Made by a program: the position numbers and the translations under genes. The notes beneath the pieces are model-generated. The model made no database searches. It was not told the origin of the DNA and saw nothing but the letters and a program-made list of their open reading frames with translations. Shown piece by piece: positions 1 through 8,412 of a stretch of DNA of 64,000 nt. Every line of letters starts with the position of its first letter. The stretch's first letter is position 1. The stretch spans positions 248,001-312,000 of the forward strand of contig NZ_VJVW01000003.1 in NCBI RefSeq assembly GCF_009735585.1, read 5' to 3'. This stretch comes from Christiangramia aestuarii (lineage in GTDB: Bacteria; Bacteroidota; Bacteroidia; Flavobacteriales; Flavobacteriaceae).

Positions 1-2
1 TT

Positions 3-1013
3 GAACAGTTCTGCGGCGGGGTGACCGAGGAAGATTGTAAACCGGTTACTAGGGAAATGTATGATGAGAACCTGCATAGTATTCTTGATTATTCTGTAGA
101 GGGAAAAAAGACAGAGGAGGAGTTCGACGCGGCTATGCGTAAAAAACTAAGCCTTATTGAATATGCCAAGGGAAAAGATGAGATCCCTTTTGCCATGTTC
201 AAACCAACCGGGATCGGGAGATTCGAGATTTGGGAAAAAGTAAGTGAAAAGATCAACCTTTCTGAAGGTGAAAAGGAAGAGTGGGAGAACATTAAGAAAA
301 GGGTAGATACCCTTTGCAGCAAGGCTCACGAACTTAATGTGAGGCTTTATGCTGACGGTGAGGAAACCTGGATGCAGACCGCTGCAGATGACCTCATGGA
401 AGAAATGATGAAAAAATATAACCGCCAGGATAAGGTGTTGATCTATAATACCCTACAGTGTTATCGCTGGGACAGGCTGGATTACCTGAAGGGGCTTCAT
501 GAGAGAGCTAAAAAGGACGGTTTCAAGATTGGCGCTAAGATCGTTCGTGGGGCTTATATGGAAAAGGAGAACGCGAGGGCGAAGAAGCTTGGCTATCCTT
601 CACCAATTTGTGAGAGTAAAGAGGCTACCGATGTTAACTTCAATAGTACCCTATCTTATTGCCTTAACCACCTTGAAGATATTTCGGTATTCATAGGAAC
701 CCATAACGAGGTAAGTAGTTATCTCGCTTTGCAGATCATGGAAGATAAAGGTTTATCTTTAGATGACGACCGCATCTGGTTCAGCCAGCTTTATGGGATG
801 AGTGATCATATTAGTTACAACCTGGCCCGTAAAGGTTATAATGCGGTGAAACTTGTACCATTTGGCCCGGTAAGGGATGTGGTGCCTTATCTGTTAAGAA
901 GGGCGCAGGAAAATACTTCTGTAAAAGGACAAACCGGTAGGGAGCTTTCCCTGCTTAGGGAAGAAAAGAAAAGACGTAAAGGGGATAAATCTACTAAACA
1001 CCACCGCGAATAG
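3..1013 (+). CDS. Proline dehydrogenase, 5' truncated by window
   Basis: FAD-dependent oxidation of proline to pyrroline-5-carboxylate, the first step of proline catabolism. The frame is open back to base 3 and reads EQFCGG before the first GTG at 21, so the true start lies upstream of the window. Family motifs are present: the conserved DYSVEG segment near the visible start, AKIVRGAYMEKEN (substrate/FAD pocket), GTHNE, and a C-terminal VPFGPVRDVVPYLLRRAQEN, the usual end of the TIM barrel with the Arg pair that binds the proline carboxylate. About 337 codons are visible; flavobacterial single-domain enzymes are about 390 residues, so about 50 are missing. The next gene starts 6 bases after the stop, so they are probably co-transcribed. 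No P5C dehydrogenase domain is fused to it. Identity is confident. Confidence 0.93.
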   Translation, partial: EQFCGGVTEEDCKPVTREMYDENLHSILDYSVEGKKTEEEFDAAMRKKLSLIEYAKGKDEIPFAMFKPTGIGRFEIWEKVSEKINLSEGEKEEWENIKKRVDTLCSKAHELNVRLYADGEETWMQTAADDLMEEMMKKYNRQDKVLIYNTLQCYRWDRLDYLKGLHERAKKDGFKIGAKIVRGAYMEKENARAKKLGYPSPICESKEATDVNFNSTLSYCLNHLEDISVFIGTHNEVSSYLALQIMEDKGLSLDDDRIWFSQLYGMSDHISYNLARKGYNAVKLVPFGPVRDVVPYLLRRAQENTSVKGQTGRELSLLREEKKRRKGDKSTKHHRE

Positions 1014-1019
1014 AGAAAG

Positions 1020-1559
1020 ATGCGCTCGCTGGCAAAATTTGTATACTTTAAAGTTCTGGGCTGGAAGCTCGAGAGCGATTTTGATCCCGCGATTAAAAAA
1101 TGTGTCTTTATTGTCGCTCCCCATACAAGTTCTTTCGATTTTCTTATTGGTATCCTGATAAGAAAGATCATGGATATACAGATTAATTTTGTTGGGAAGA
1201 AAGAGCTCTTCAAGCCACCCTTTGGCTGGTATTTTAAAATGGTAGGCGGTGCTCCTATAGACAGGAGTGGAAAGCTGAAAAAAGTGGATGCCATCGCTGA
1301 AATATTCCGTCAAAAGGAAATTTTCAGGCTGGCCATGTCTCCTGAAGGGACTCGGCAAAAAACAGAGAAATGGAGAACGGGGTTCTACTATATCGCCTTA
1401 AAGGCTGAAGTTCCAATTATAAGAGTAGCTTTTGACTATGGGGCCAAAAAAGTAAAAATCTCCGATGCCTTCTGGCCAACCGGAGATTTTGAAAAAGATT
1501 ATACTGAGATTTTCAGTTTTTATGAGGGGGTTCAGGGCAAGATCCCTGAGAACTTTTAG
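1020..1559 (+). CDS. PlsC-like 1-acylglycerol-3-phosphate acyltransferase
   Basis: Small acyltransferase of 179 residues. The HX4D catalytic motif is H35 to D40 in APHTSSFD, and the acceptor-binding motif SPEGTR lies at 107-112. These are the hallmarks of the PlsC/LPLAT family, which transfers acyl chains to lysophosphatidate or related lipids at the inner membrane face. It is shorter than classical PlsC (about 240), and matches a compact Bacteroidota subfamily whose acceptor is uncertain; ornithine lipid or other acyl acceptors are possible. It follows proline dehydrogenase by 6 bases. Its stop directly abuts the stop of the convergent yebC gene, with no bases between them. Confidence 0.85.
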   Translation: MRSLAKFVYFKVLGWKLESDFDPAIKKCVFIVAPHTSSFDFLIGILIRKIMDIQINFVGKKELFKPPFGWYFKMVGGAPIDRSGKLKKVDAIAEIFRQKEIFRLAMSPEGTRQKTEKWRTGFYYIALKAEVPIIRVAFDYGAKKVKISDAFWPTGDFEKDYTEIFSFYEGVQGKIPENF

Positions 1560-2285
1560 TTATTCTGATTCTTCTGATGTTTCCATGGTGTGATATACGT
1601 TCTGTACATCATCATCTTCCTCCAGTTTTTCCAGTAATTTCTCTACATCTTCAGTCTGCTCTGCATTTAGGCTCTTGGTAACCTGCGGAATCCTTTCAAA
1701 ACCTGAAGAAATGATCTCGATCTCTCTTCTTTCCAGTTCTTTCTGGATAGAACCAAAGTATTCAAAAGGAGCGTAGATATGAATTCCATCTTCATCCTGG
1801 AAGACTTCTTCGGCTCCAAAATCTATCAGCTCCAGTTCCAGTTCTTCCGGGTCCAGCCCTTCATCGTTGATCCTGAAATTACAGGTATGGTCAAACATGA
1901 ACTCTACAGATCCGGAGGTTCCAAGGTTTCCATCGCATTTATTAAAATGTGAACGGATGTTCGCTACGGTCCTGTTATTGTTGTCGGTCGCGGTCTCTAC
2001 AAGCACGGCGATCCCGTGAGGAGCATAACCTTCAAAAAGAACGATCTTATAATCACCCTGGTTCTTATCTGATGCACGCTTAATGGCGCGCTCGATATTG
2101 TCCTTGGGCATGTTCACACTTTTCGCGTTCTGAATCACAGCACGTAATTTGGCATTGGTGTCTGGATCTGGTCCACCTTCCTTTACGGCCATTACGATGT
2201 CCTTGCCAATTCTGGTAAAGGCCTTGGCCATTGCAGACCAACGCTTCATTTTACGTGCTTTTCGAAATTCGAATGCTCTTCCCAT
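1560..2285 (-). CDS. yebC: YebC/PmpR family regulator
   Basis: A 241-residue YebC-family protein. The N-terminus is rich in basic residues (FEFRKARKMKRWSAMAKAF) and is followed by the conserved GGPDPDTNAKLRAVIQ and PKDNIERAIKRA segments. The middle has YAPHGIAVLVETATDNNNRT, typical of the second domain. Family members are DNA-binding regulators, and recent work also links them to translation of proline-rich stretches; which applies here cannot be read from sequence. The C-terminus is acidic. Start at 2285 gives the usual MGRAFE family N-terminus (MGRAFEFRK). The gene lies downstream of a terminator hairpin that separates it from the upstream pterin dehydratase, so it probably has its own promoter. 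Confidence 0.93.
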   Translation of the reverse strand: MGRAFEFRKARKMKRWSAMAKAFTRIGKDIVMAVKEGGPDPDTNAKLRAVIQNAKSVNMPKDNIERAIKRASDKNQGDYKIVLFEGYAPHGIAVLVETATDNNNRTVANIRSHFNKCDGNLGTSGSVEFMFDHTCNFRINDEGLDPEELELELIDFGAEEVFQDEDGIHIYAPFEYFGSIQKELERREIEIISSGFERIPQVTKSLNAEQTEDVEKLLEKLEEDDDVQNVYHTMETSEESE

Positions 2286-2324
2286 GCTTGAATAAAATTA
2301 GATTCGGGCAAAAATATAAAAAAA

Positions 2325-2354
2325 GCTCCTAATTTAACGGGTAAATTAAGGAGC
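2325..2354 (-). terminator. Rho-independent terminator after pterin dehydratase
   Basis: Perfect 12-bp inverted repeat, GCTCCTAATTTA paired with TAAATTAAGGAGC, with a loop of about 5 bases. On the minus strand it is followed by a T-rich run (complement of 2307-2324). It lies 25 bases after the stop of the 2379-2669 gene and ahead of yebC. Confidence 0.85.
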
Positions 2355-2378
2355 CTGTATTTTTATATCAGTTATTGA

Positions 2379-2669
2379 TCAACCGGTAGCTTCAATAATA
2401 TCTTCTATGGTCTTGGCCAGTTTAAAATCCTTTTCGGTAACGCCGTCTGCGTCGTGCGTGGAAAGGGAAATTTCCAGTTGATTATAAACATTTCCCCAGT
2501 TAGGGTGATGTTGCTGGGCTTCAGCTTCAAAGGCTATACGCGTCATTACCGTAAAGGCCTCTTTAAAATTCTCGAACTGAAAAGAAGTGTGAATGGCATC
2601 CTTTGCGTAAGTCCAGCCGTCCAGTCCTTTTAGTTTCTCATGAATTTCGTCTTCCGATAGTTTTTTCAT
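2379..2669 (-). CDS. 4a-hydroxytetrahydrobiopterin dehydratase (PCD/DCoH)
   Basis: A 96-residue pterin-4a-carbinolamine dehydratase, normal length for the family. It dehydrates 4a-hydroxytetrahydrobiopterin formed by aromatic amino acid hydroxylases, so the cofactor can be recycled. The signature EAQQHHPNWGNVYNQ at about 49-63 carries the catalytic His-His-Pro. The remainder (GWTYAKDAIHTSFQF, SLSTHDADGVTEKDFKLA) follows the alpha-beta fold pattern. No phenylalanine hydroxylase is visible in the window. It is transcribed alone and is followed by a strong terminator. Confidence 0.93.
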   Translation of the reverse strand: MKKLSEDEIHEKLKGLDGWTYAKDAIHTSFQFENFKEAFTVMTRIAFEAEAQQHHPNWGNVYNQLEISLSTHDADGVTEKDFKLAKTIEDIIEATG

Positions 2670-2756
2670 TGCTTTAAATCTTTTGGTTGTATTTAAAGTT
2701 AGAAATTAAGCAGCGGAATCCCTGCTGAAATTAGTGCTTTATTATAAGATTAACAG

Positions 2757-3572
2757 CTATAGCTTGGTAGAAGCCTCTACCACCTGGCTAATGGTGATCT
2801 GCAGATTCTTCGGCAGTTTGTTATCCTTTGGAAGCACTGCCAGGAACCTGTCGTAATTAGAATCATAGACATTTTTGAATAACGGGTTCTCATAACCCAG
2901 GCCTTCGCATATATCGCTGATAAAATCCCTCTGGTGGGTAAGATCTGTACTTCCCAGGTGAAAAACTCCCTGCCTTTCCCTGTTAATGATATAGTGTAGC
3001 TGCTGGGTAACCTTAAGTATCTCGGTAGCGTTGATCACCACGTTGGGAAATACCTCCAGGGGTTCTCCAAGGTCTATGATGGTCTTTAATTGCTTTACCC
3101 GGGGTGAGGATTTTCCAAATACCATGGGTAGTCTTACAATATTGTACTGGTGGTTGGGTAACCTTAACAGCGCATTCTCTATTTTGATCTTGAACCTGCC
3201 GTAAATACTTTGGCTTAATGTCTTATCATATTCGTATGAAGGGAAATTGGTGAAACCATCAAAAACGTTGGCCGAACTAATAAAAATAAGCTTGGAGTTG
3301 TATTTGAGAATATGATTGATGATCGAAAAGTGGGCTGAAATCTGCGCATCAAAGTTCCCACGCAGGGCAGATATGATCACATCTGGCCTTAGATTTTCAA
3401 GAAGGATCTCAATACTCTCCGTTTCCAGGTCATAGTGATGGAACTGGTGATTGGCTTCAAAAAAATCATTTTCGGTAAAGTAGGTGCCGTGGGTATCAAA
3501 ATAGGAGCATAGCTCTTTATACAAGGCATTGCCTATAAATCCGCTAGCTCCTAAAATGAGTATTCGTTTCAA
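2757..3572 (-). CDS. NAD(P)-dependent sugar epimerase/RmlD-like reductase
   Basis: Extended SDR of 271 residues. The nucleotide-binding motif G8-x-x-G11-x-x-G14 is at the N-terminus, and the catalytic YxxxK is in SIYGRFKIKIE at about 125. The FISSANVFDG segment resembles dTDP-4-dehydrorhamnose reductase (RmlD), as does the short length. The substrate is not determinable; no other rhamnose or nucleotide-sugar genes flank it, so I do not assign rmlD. It lies just downstream of gcvT (5 bases between them on the minus strand), so the two are probably co-transcribed although their functions seem unrelated. Confidence 0.8.
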   Translation of the reverse strand: MKRILILGASGFIGNALYKELCSYFDTHGTYFTENDFFEANHQFHHYDLETESIEILLENLRPDVIISALRGNFDAQISAHFSIINHILKYNSKLIFISSANVFDGFTNFPSYEYDKTLSQSIYGRFKIKIENALLRLPNHQYNIVRLPMVFGKSSPRVKQLKTIIDLGEPLEVFPNVVINATEILKVTQQLHYIINRERQGVFHLGSTDLTHQRDFISDICEGLGYENPLFKNVYDSNYDRFLAVLPKDNKLPKNLQITISQVVEASTKL

Positions 3573-3577
3573 ATAAA

Positions 3578-4660
3578 TTAGCCTTTATAAAAGGGCAATT
3601 TCACCTGAGTAGCCGGTACAGCTTTTTTTCGTATTTGTATAGAAAGTTTGTTTCCGTATCCTGCGATCTCAGTTGGAACATATCCCAGCCCGATTCCTTT
3701 TTCAAGTGACGGGGACATGGTGCCCGAAGTTACCACTCCAATTTTCTTACCATTTTCGTCTACAATGTCATAACCCTGGCGAGGAATTCCTCTTTCATCA
3801 AGTTCAAAGGCTACCAGTTTCCTTGCTGGCCCGTTTTCCTTTTGCTTTTTAAGTTCCTCGCTATTGATGAAGTCTTTGGTGAATTTGGTGATCCATCCAA
3901 GCCCAGCCTCGATAGGAGAGGTGGTGTCATCAATATCATTTCCGTAGAGGCAGTAACCCATTTCCAGTCTCAGGGTGTCCCTGGCTGCAAGTCCTATTGG
4001 TTTTATTCCGAAGTCTTCTCCGGCTTCCATGACCGCGTCCCAGATCTGCTCTGCATCTTCATTTTTGAAATAGATCTCGAAACCGCCGCTGCCGGTATAT
4101 CCTGTGGCAGAAACGATCACTTTATCCACTCCTGCGAAATTACCTACTTCAAAAGTGTAGAATTTCATATTTGCCAGGTCGATATCGGTTAAAGACTGCA
4201 TGGCCTCGGCGGCTTTTGGTCCCTGAATGGCCAGTAACGACATTTCGTCACTCATGTCGCGCATGGTCGCGTCCATGGTATTGTGGTGTGCGATCCAGTT
4301 CCAGTCTTTTTCAATATTGGATGCATTAACAACCAGTAAATATTTCTCCGCATCTATACGGTAGATAATAAGGTCATCCACGATCCCTCCCTTTTCATTT
4401 GGCATGCAGGAATATTGAGCCTTCCCGTCTACCAGTTTGGAAGCGTCGTTAGAACTGATCTTTTGTATAAGTTCCAGTGCATTTTCTCCTGAAATAAGAA
4501 ATTCGCCCATATGCGAAACATCAAAAACACCAAGTTTCTCTCTCACGGTCTCATGCTCTATATTCACTCCTTCATAAGATACAGGCATATTGAATCCGGC
4601 AAATGGAACCATTTTGGCGTTTAACTCCTTGTGCTTTTTAGATAGGGCTATTTCTTTCAT
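3578..4660 (-). CDS. gcvT: Glycine cleavage system aminomethyltransferase (T protein)
   Basis: T protein of the glycine cleavage system. It transfers the methylene group from aminomethyl-lipoyl H protein to tetrahydrofolate, releasing ammonia. The 360 residues carry the family landmarks: [11 protein letters not shown] near the start, [32 protein letters not shown], and [17 protein letters not shown] in the folate-binding region. A longer frame reaches 4681, but its first codon would sit inside the -7 box at 4679-4686, so I choose 4660, which starts [10 protein letters not shown]. GcvH and GcvP are not in the window, as is common in flavobacteria where gcv genes are dispersed. Confidence 0.96.
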   Translation of the reverse strand: MKEIALSKKHKELNAKMVPFAGFNMPVSYEGVNIEHETVREKLGVFDVSHMGEFLISGENALELIQKISSNDASKLVDGKAQYSCMPNEKGGIVDDLIIYRIDAEKYLLVVNASNIEKDWNWIAHHNTMDATMRDMSDEMSLLAIQGPKAAEAMQSLTDIDLANMKFYTFEVGNFAGVDKVIVSATGYTGSGGFEIYFKNEDAEQIWDAVMEAGEDFGIKPIGLAARDTLRLEMGYCLYGNDIDDTTSPIEAGLGWITKFTKDFINSEELKKQKENGPARKLVAFELDERGIPRQGYDIVDENGKKIGVVTSGTMSPSLEKGIGLGYVPTEIAGYGNKLSIQIRKKAVPATQVKLPFYKG

Positions 4661-4678
4661 TATTTTCAAAAATTTGGG

Positions 4679-4707
4679 CAAATTTATTCATTTCGGGATG
4701 AATACAA
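4679..4707 (-). promoter_or_regulatory. gcvT promoter, Bacteroidota type
   Basis: On the minus strand, TTG (complement of 4705-4707) is followed after 18 bases by TAAATTTG (complement of 4679-4686), matching the TAnnTTTG -7 box. Predicted transcription start is near 4672, giving a leader of about 12 bases to the gcvT ATG at 4660. Confidence 0.65.
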
Positions 4708-4788
4708 TATTTATTTGGGCTTTTTATCGAATTATATTTATCATGAATTCTTAAGTTTATGAATCAAAAGATCAACAAGCCAAATTTT

Positions 4789-6315
4789 ATGAAAATACTT
4801 ACCGCAGAGCAGCTTTCTGAAGCCGATAAAGAGACGATGAAAATACAGGATATAACTTCTGAAGAACTAATGGAGCGTGCCGCCACGCTGGTCTTCAAAG
4901 AGATTCATAAAAGACTGAACGGAGCACCAATTCCTATCAAGATATTCTGCGGAATAGGGAACAATGGAGGGGACGGTTTGGTGATCGCCAGGCATTTGAT
5001 ACAGCATGATTACCAGGTGAAGGTCTATGTGGTTAATTATAGCGATAAAAGGTCTGATGATTTCCTGGCGAATTATGAGAAATTAAAGGAGGTCACGAAT
5101 AACTGGCCCGAGCTCATCAAAGAGGATACAAGATTCCCTGAAATAGGAACCGGTGATTTTGTGATCGACGCCATATTTGGAATAGGTCTCAACAGGCCGG
5201 TTAAAGGCTGGACCGGCGACCTGGTCGAGCATATTAACGATTCAGGTGCTTTTACCCTGGCCATAGACATGCCCAGTGGTTTGTTCACCGACCAGGTGCC
5301 AGGGGAGGAGGCCGCTGTCATAGAGGCAGATTATACCCTGAGCTTTCAAAACCCCAAACTCGTATTTTACCTACCTCAGACCATGGATTACTCCGGTGAG
5401 TTGCAGATCCTTGATATTGGGCTTGATAAGGAGCTTCTAAAAAGCCTGGATGCACAGGCTTTTTTGATCGACAAGGAAGAAGCAGCGGGCATGTACCACC
5501 ACAGGAGGAGTAATACTCATAAAGGCGATTATGGGAATGTGCTTATCATGGGTGGTAGCTTTGGAAAGATAGGAAGCGTGCTGCTTACGGCTACTGCAGC
5601 GCTTAGGTCGGGGAGTGGTCTTTGTAGTCTTTATATTCCGGGTTGTGGATATAATATCGTACAAACCGGTTTGCCAGAAGCCATGGTATTGACAGATGAG
5701 GACGATAAAATGTTAAGTGCTTATCCTAACAATTTTGATGCGAATGTAGTTTGCTTCGGAATGGGAGTGGGTACCGAAGAAAAAACCAAAAATGCCCTGA
5801 AAGAACTTCTGGAAAATTTTTCTGACCCGGTGGTGATAGACGCGGATGGTTTGAACATTCTATCCAAAGATAAAGAGCTATTGGACTTATTGCCGGAGAA
5901 TTCAATTTTAACCCCGCATCCTGGAGAATTAAAAAGGCTGATAGGCGAGTGGGAAGATGATTTTGAGAAGCTTGAAATGGCTAAGGATTTTAGTGAAAAA
6001 TATAAGGTGATCCTGGTCATTAAAGGTGCGCATACTTTTACAATAAATGGAAAAAGTATGTATGTGAACAATTCTGGTAACCCTGGAATGTCTACCGCAG
6101 GCAGTGGCGATGTGCTTTCCGGGGTGATCACCTCCTTCCTGGGGCAGGGTTATGAACCTGTGGAAGCAGCTGTTCTGGGTGTTTTCTTACACGGTCTTTC
6201 CGGTGATATTGCTGCTTCAGAATTTGGACTGGAGAGCCTGTTGGCGGGCGATATTGCCAAGAATATAGGGCGTGCCGTAAAAAAGCTCTTTGAAAGAGAC
6301 GCAGTCGAAGAGTAG
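4789..6315 (+). CDS. nnr: Bifunctional NAD(P)HX epimerase/dehydratase
   Basis: Repairs damaged hydrated NADH and NADPH. The N-terminal YjeF_N half epimerises R/S-NAD(P)HX, and the C-terminal ribokinase-like half dehydrates S-NAD(P)HX with ADP or ATP. About 508 residues is normal for the fusion. Seen in the sequence: GIGNNGGDGLVIARHL in the N domain, VIDAIFGIGLNRPV, then HKGDYGNVLIMGGS opening the C domain, VIDADGLN, LTPHPGELKRL, and the anion-hole/catalytic STAGSGDVLSGVI near the end. Translation could also start at 4759 (10 codons upstream, MNQKINKPNF); I chose 4789 because MKILTAEQLSEAD is the usual family N-terminus. It is divergent from gcvT. Confidence 0.94.
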   Translation: MKILTAEQLSEADKETMKIQDITSEELMERAATLVFKEIHKRLNGAPIPIKIFCGIGNNGGDGLVIARHLIQHDYQVKVYVVNYSDKRSDDFLANYEKLKEVTNNWPELIKEDTRFPEIGTGDFVIDAIFGIGLNRPVKGWTGDLVEHINDSGAFTLAIDMPSGLFTDQVPGEEAAVIEADYTLSFQNPKLVFYLPQTMDYSGELQILDIGLDKELLKSLDAQAFLIDKEEAAGMYHHRRSNTHKGDYGNVLIMGGSFGKIGSVLLTATAALRSGSGLCSLYIPGCGYNIVQTGLPEAMVLTDEDDKMLSAYPNNFDANVVCFGMGVGTEEKTKNALKELLENFSDPVVIDADGLNILSKDKELLDLLPENSILTPHPGELKRLIGEWEDDFEKLEMAKDFSEKYKVILVIKGAHTFTINGKSMYVNNSGNPGMSTAGSGDVLSGVITSFLGQGYEPVEAAVLGVFLHGLSGDIAASEFGLESLLAGDIAKNIGRAVKKLFERDAVEE

Positions 6316-6418
6316 TAATATTAAGAATTGTCTAAATAAAAATGATTTAGCTAGCGAATTATTTGGAATCCTTTATCTGAAGTAAGATTTTTGCGATCGG
6401 TAACTTCAAAATAACGAA

Positions 6419-7924
6419 ATGCAAAATCATCACTATATAAGTTCAGCAGTTTTAGACCTGGAGATCATCCATGATATCATTAAGAACAATAAAAAACTGG
6501 CTTTAAGTGATGAGTCCCGACTCAATATCCAGAAGTCCCGCGAATACCTGGATAACAAGATCAAGGAAAGCGATGTTCCGGTTTACGGGATAAATACCGG
6601 GTTTGGTGCGCTTTGTAACGTAAAGATCACTTCAGAAAAACTTACCGAACTACAGGAAAACCTGGTTAGGTCCCATGCCTGTGGAACAGGGGATATGGTA
6701 TCGAAGCCGGTTATAAAATTGATGTTACTGCTAAAGATACAATCCTTAAGTTATGGAAATTCAGGGGTGGCCCTGGCTACGGTGGAGCGACTTATCGACC
6801 TTTTTAATAATGATATTTTGCCGGTGGTTTATGAACAGGGTTCCCTGGGAGCCTCGGGAGACCTTGCGCCGCTAGCGCATCTGGCCCTGCCTTTGATAGG
6901 TGACGGAGAGGTGTATTTTGAAGATTCAGTGATTTCCGGTGAAGAATTATTGCAGAAAATGGACTGGAGTCCTGTAAAACTGCAAAGCAAGGAAGGCCTG
7001 GCTTTATTGAATGGAACCCAGTTTATGAGCGCTCACGGAGTCTACGCCTTGTTGAAAGCCTATAAACTTTCTTATATGGCAGATTTAATTGGAGCCATTT
7101 CTGTAGACGCTTTTGATTGTAATCTATCTCCTTTTGATGAACTGGTTCACCTGGTACGTCCGCATCGCGGGCAGATCAAAACCGCTGAAAGGATCAGGCA
7201 GTTCCTTGATGGTAGTGAGATTGCAGAATCTGAAAAAGACAATGTTCAGGATCCTTATTCCTTCAGGTGTATCCCGCAGGTTCATGGAGCTTCTAAAGAT
7301 ACCCTGGCTTTTGTAAGGAAAACCATTAAAACCGAGATCAATTCAGTAACCGATAATCCTAATATTTTTATTGAGGCCGATAAGATCATTTCCGGCGGGA
7401 ATTTCCATGGTCAGCCCTTAGCGCTAGGCCTAGATTATCTAGCGATCTCCCTTTCTGAACTTGCCAATATTTCTGAAAGAAGGACTTACCAGCTAGTTTC
7501 TGGATTACGGGGGTTGCCTAATTTTCTCGTGGAAAATCCAGGTCTTAACAGTGGGTTCATGATCCCACAGTACACCGCGGCGAGCATAGTTAGCCAGAAC
7601 AAGCAACTGTCCACGCCAGCTTCGGTAGATTCAATAGTTTCGTCCAACGGTCAGGAAGACCATGTAAGCATGGGAGCTAACAGTGCTACGAAATTGCTGA
7701 AAGTGGTCGAGAACCTTAACTCTGTGCTAGCGATAGAATTGTTTAATGCATCACAGGCGATGCATTTCAGGGAACCTGCTAAGACTTCAGCTTTGTTGAG
7801 TGCGGTTATTGAGAATTTCAGAAAAGAAGTACCGGTTTTAACCGAAGACCGTACCCTGGCACCATATATCAAAAAGGCTAAAGAATTCGTAGAAATATTT
7901 GAAGCGGAAGATTTTCTGGATTAG
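6419..7924 (+). CDS. hutH: Histidine ammonia-lyase
   Basis: Deaminates L-histidine to trans-urocanate, the first step of the Hut pathway. The MIO cofactor triad A145-S146-G147 lies in GSLGASGDLAPLAHLALP. Other family motifs are GINTGFGAL, QEDHVSMGANSA, SVTDNPNIF and YSFRCIPQVHGA. Length of 501 residues is normal. The aromatic ammonia-lyase superfamily includes tyrosine and phenylalanine enzymes, but the YSFRCIPQVHG and QEDHVS segments fit HutH. No other hut genes (hutU, hutI, hutG) are adjacent in the window. Its 3' end overlaps the convergent downstream gene by 4 bases. Confidence 0.93.
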   Translation: MQNHHYISSAVLDLEIIHDIIKNNKKLALSDESRLNIQKSREYLDNKIKESDVPVYGINTGFGALCNVKITSEKLTELQENLVRSHACGTGDMVSKPVIKLMLLLKIQSLSYGNSGVALATVERLIDLFNNDILPVVYEQGSLGASGDLAPLAHLALPLIGDGEVYFEDSVISGEELLQKMDWSPVKLQSKEGLALLNGTQFMSAHGVYALLKAYKLSYMADLIGAISVDAFDCNLSPFDELVHLVRPHRGQIKTAERIRQFLDGSEIAESEKDNVQDPYSFRCIPQVHGASKDTLAFVRKTIKTEINSVTDNPNIFIEADKIISGGNFHGQPLALGLDYLAISLSELANISERRTYQLVSGLRGLPNFLVENPGLNSGFMIPQYTAASIVSQNKQLSTPASVDSIVSSNGQEDHVSMGANSATKLLKVVENLNSVLAIELFNASQAMHFREPAKTSALLSAVIENFRKEVPVLTEDRTLAPYIKKAKEFVEIFEAEDFLD

Positions 7925-8295
7925 ATCCTTGTTTTAATCCATTCAACGGCCTCTTCCAAAGTTTTGAAGACCTCGAAGCAATTATTGTCTTTATAGAACT
8001 TCTTTTCGACTTCGTTCGCATTTCGCCTGGTAATTTCGTTTTCACTTACTACTGCAATAGCTTTCAGATTTTTAACTTCAGCAGATTTCCTGTAAACCAT
8101 TGGGTCTACTGCGTAAGAATGAATACGGTGGGAAATATACCCGTAGTCTTCTCCCTTAAAGATCTCAGCGCCCAGGTCTAATAATTTCTGATTGCTTTCC
8201 GTGTCAAACAGAACACCCTCGTCTAATTTGGCGATCAGGATCTGGTCATGTATAATTACCTCTCCGAATTCGAGATCAATTCTATTTGCAGGCAT
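7921..8295 (-). CDS. STAS/SpoIIAA-like hypothetical protein
   Basis: A 124-residue soluble protein. Its pattern (N-terminal strand pairs IDLEFGEVIIHDQILIAKL, then helix-strand alternations, then VFKTLEEAVEWIKTRI at the end) resembles the SpoIIAA-like/STAS-fold family that is frequent in Bacteroidota. These proteins lack a known enzymatic role, and no conserved phosphorylatable Ser in a DSSG context is visible, so anti-sigma antagonist function is not supported. There is no signal peptide. It is monocistronic and convergent with hutH, with a 4-base overlap at the stops. Fold assignment is tentative. Confidence 0.7.
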   Translation of the reverse strand: MPANRIDLEFGEVIIHDQILIAKLDEGVLFDTESNQKLLDLGAEIFKGEDYGYISHRIHSYAVDPMVYRKSAEVKNLKAIAVVSENEITRRNANEVEKKFYKDNNCFEVFKTLEEAVEWIKTRI

Positions 8296-8368
8296 AAATT
8301 GCTGGGGCTTATTGAGGGAAACTAATTTATGGGAAATTAAACAATTGTGAAAAAGAAAAATAAAAAAA

Positions 8369-8388
8369 GCCGCCAGTTAACTGGCGGC
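8369..8388 (-). terminator. clpC terminator
   Basis: A perfect 10-bp inverted repeat GCCGCCAGTT/AACTGGCGGC without a spacer lies 24 bases after the clpC stop. It is followed on the minus strand by a T-run (complement of 8361-8368). A-tracts and T-tracts on both sides could allow bidirectional use. Confidence 0.85.
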
Positions 8389-8412
8389 TTTTGAATTGGT
8401 GTTTATAAGTAT

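Noticed and set aside
4661-4681. Seven extra N-terminal codons of GcvT
   Set aside because: The first codons fall inside the promoter box at 4679-4686; homologues start at [10 protein letters not shown].
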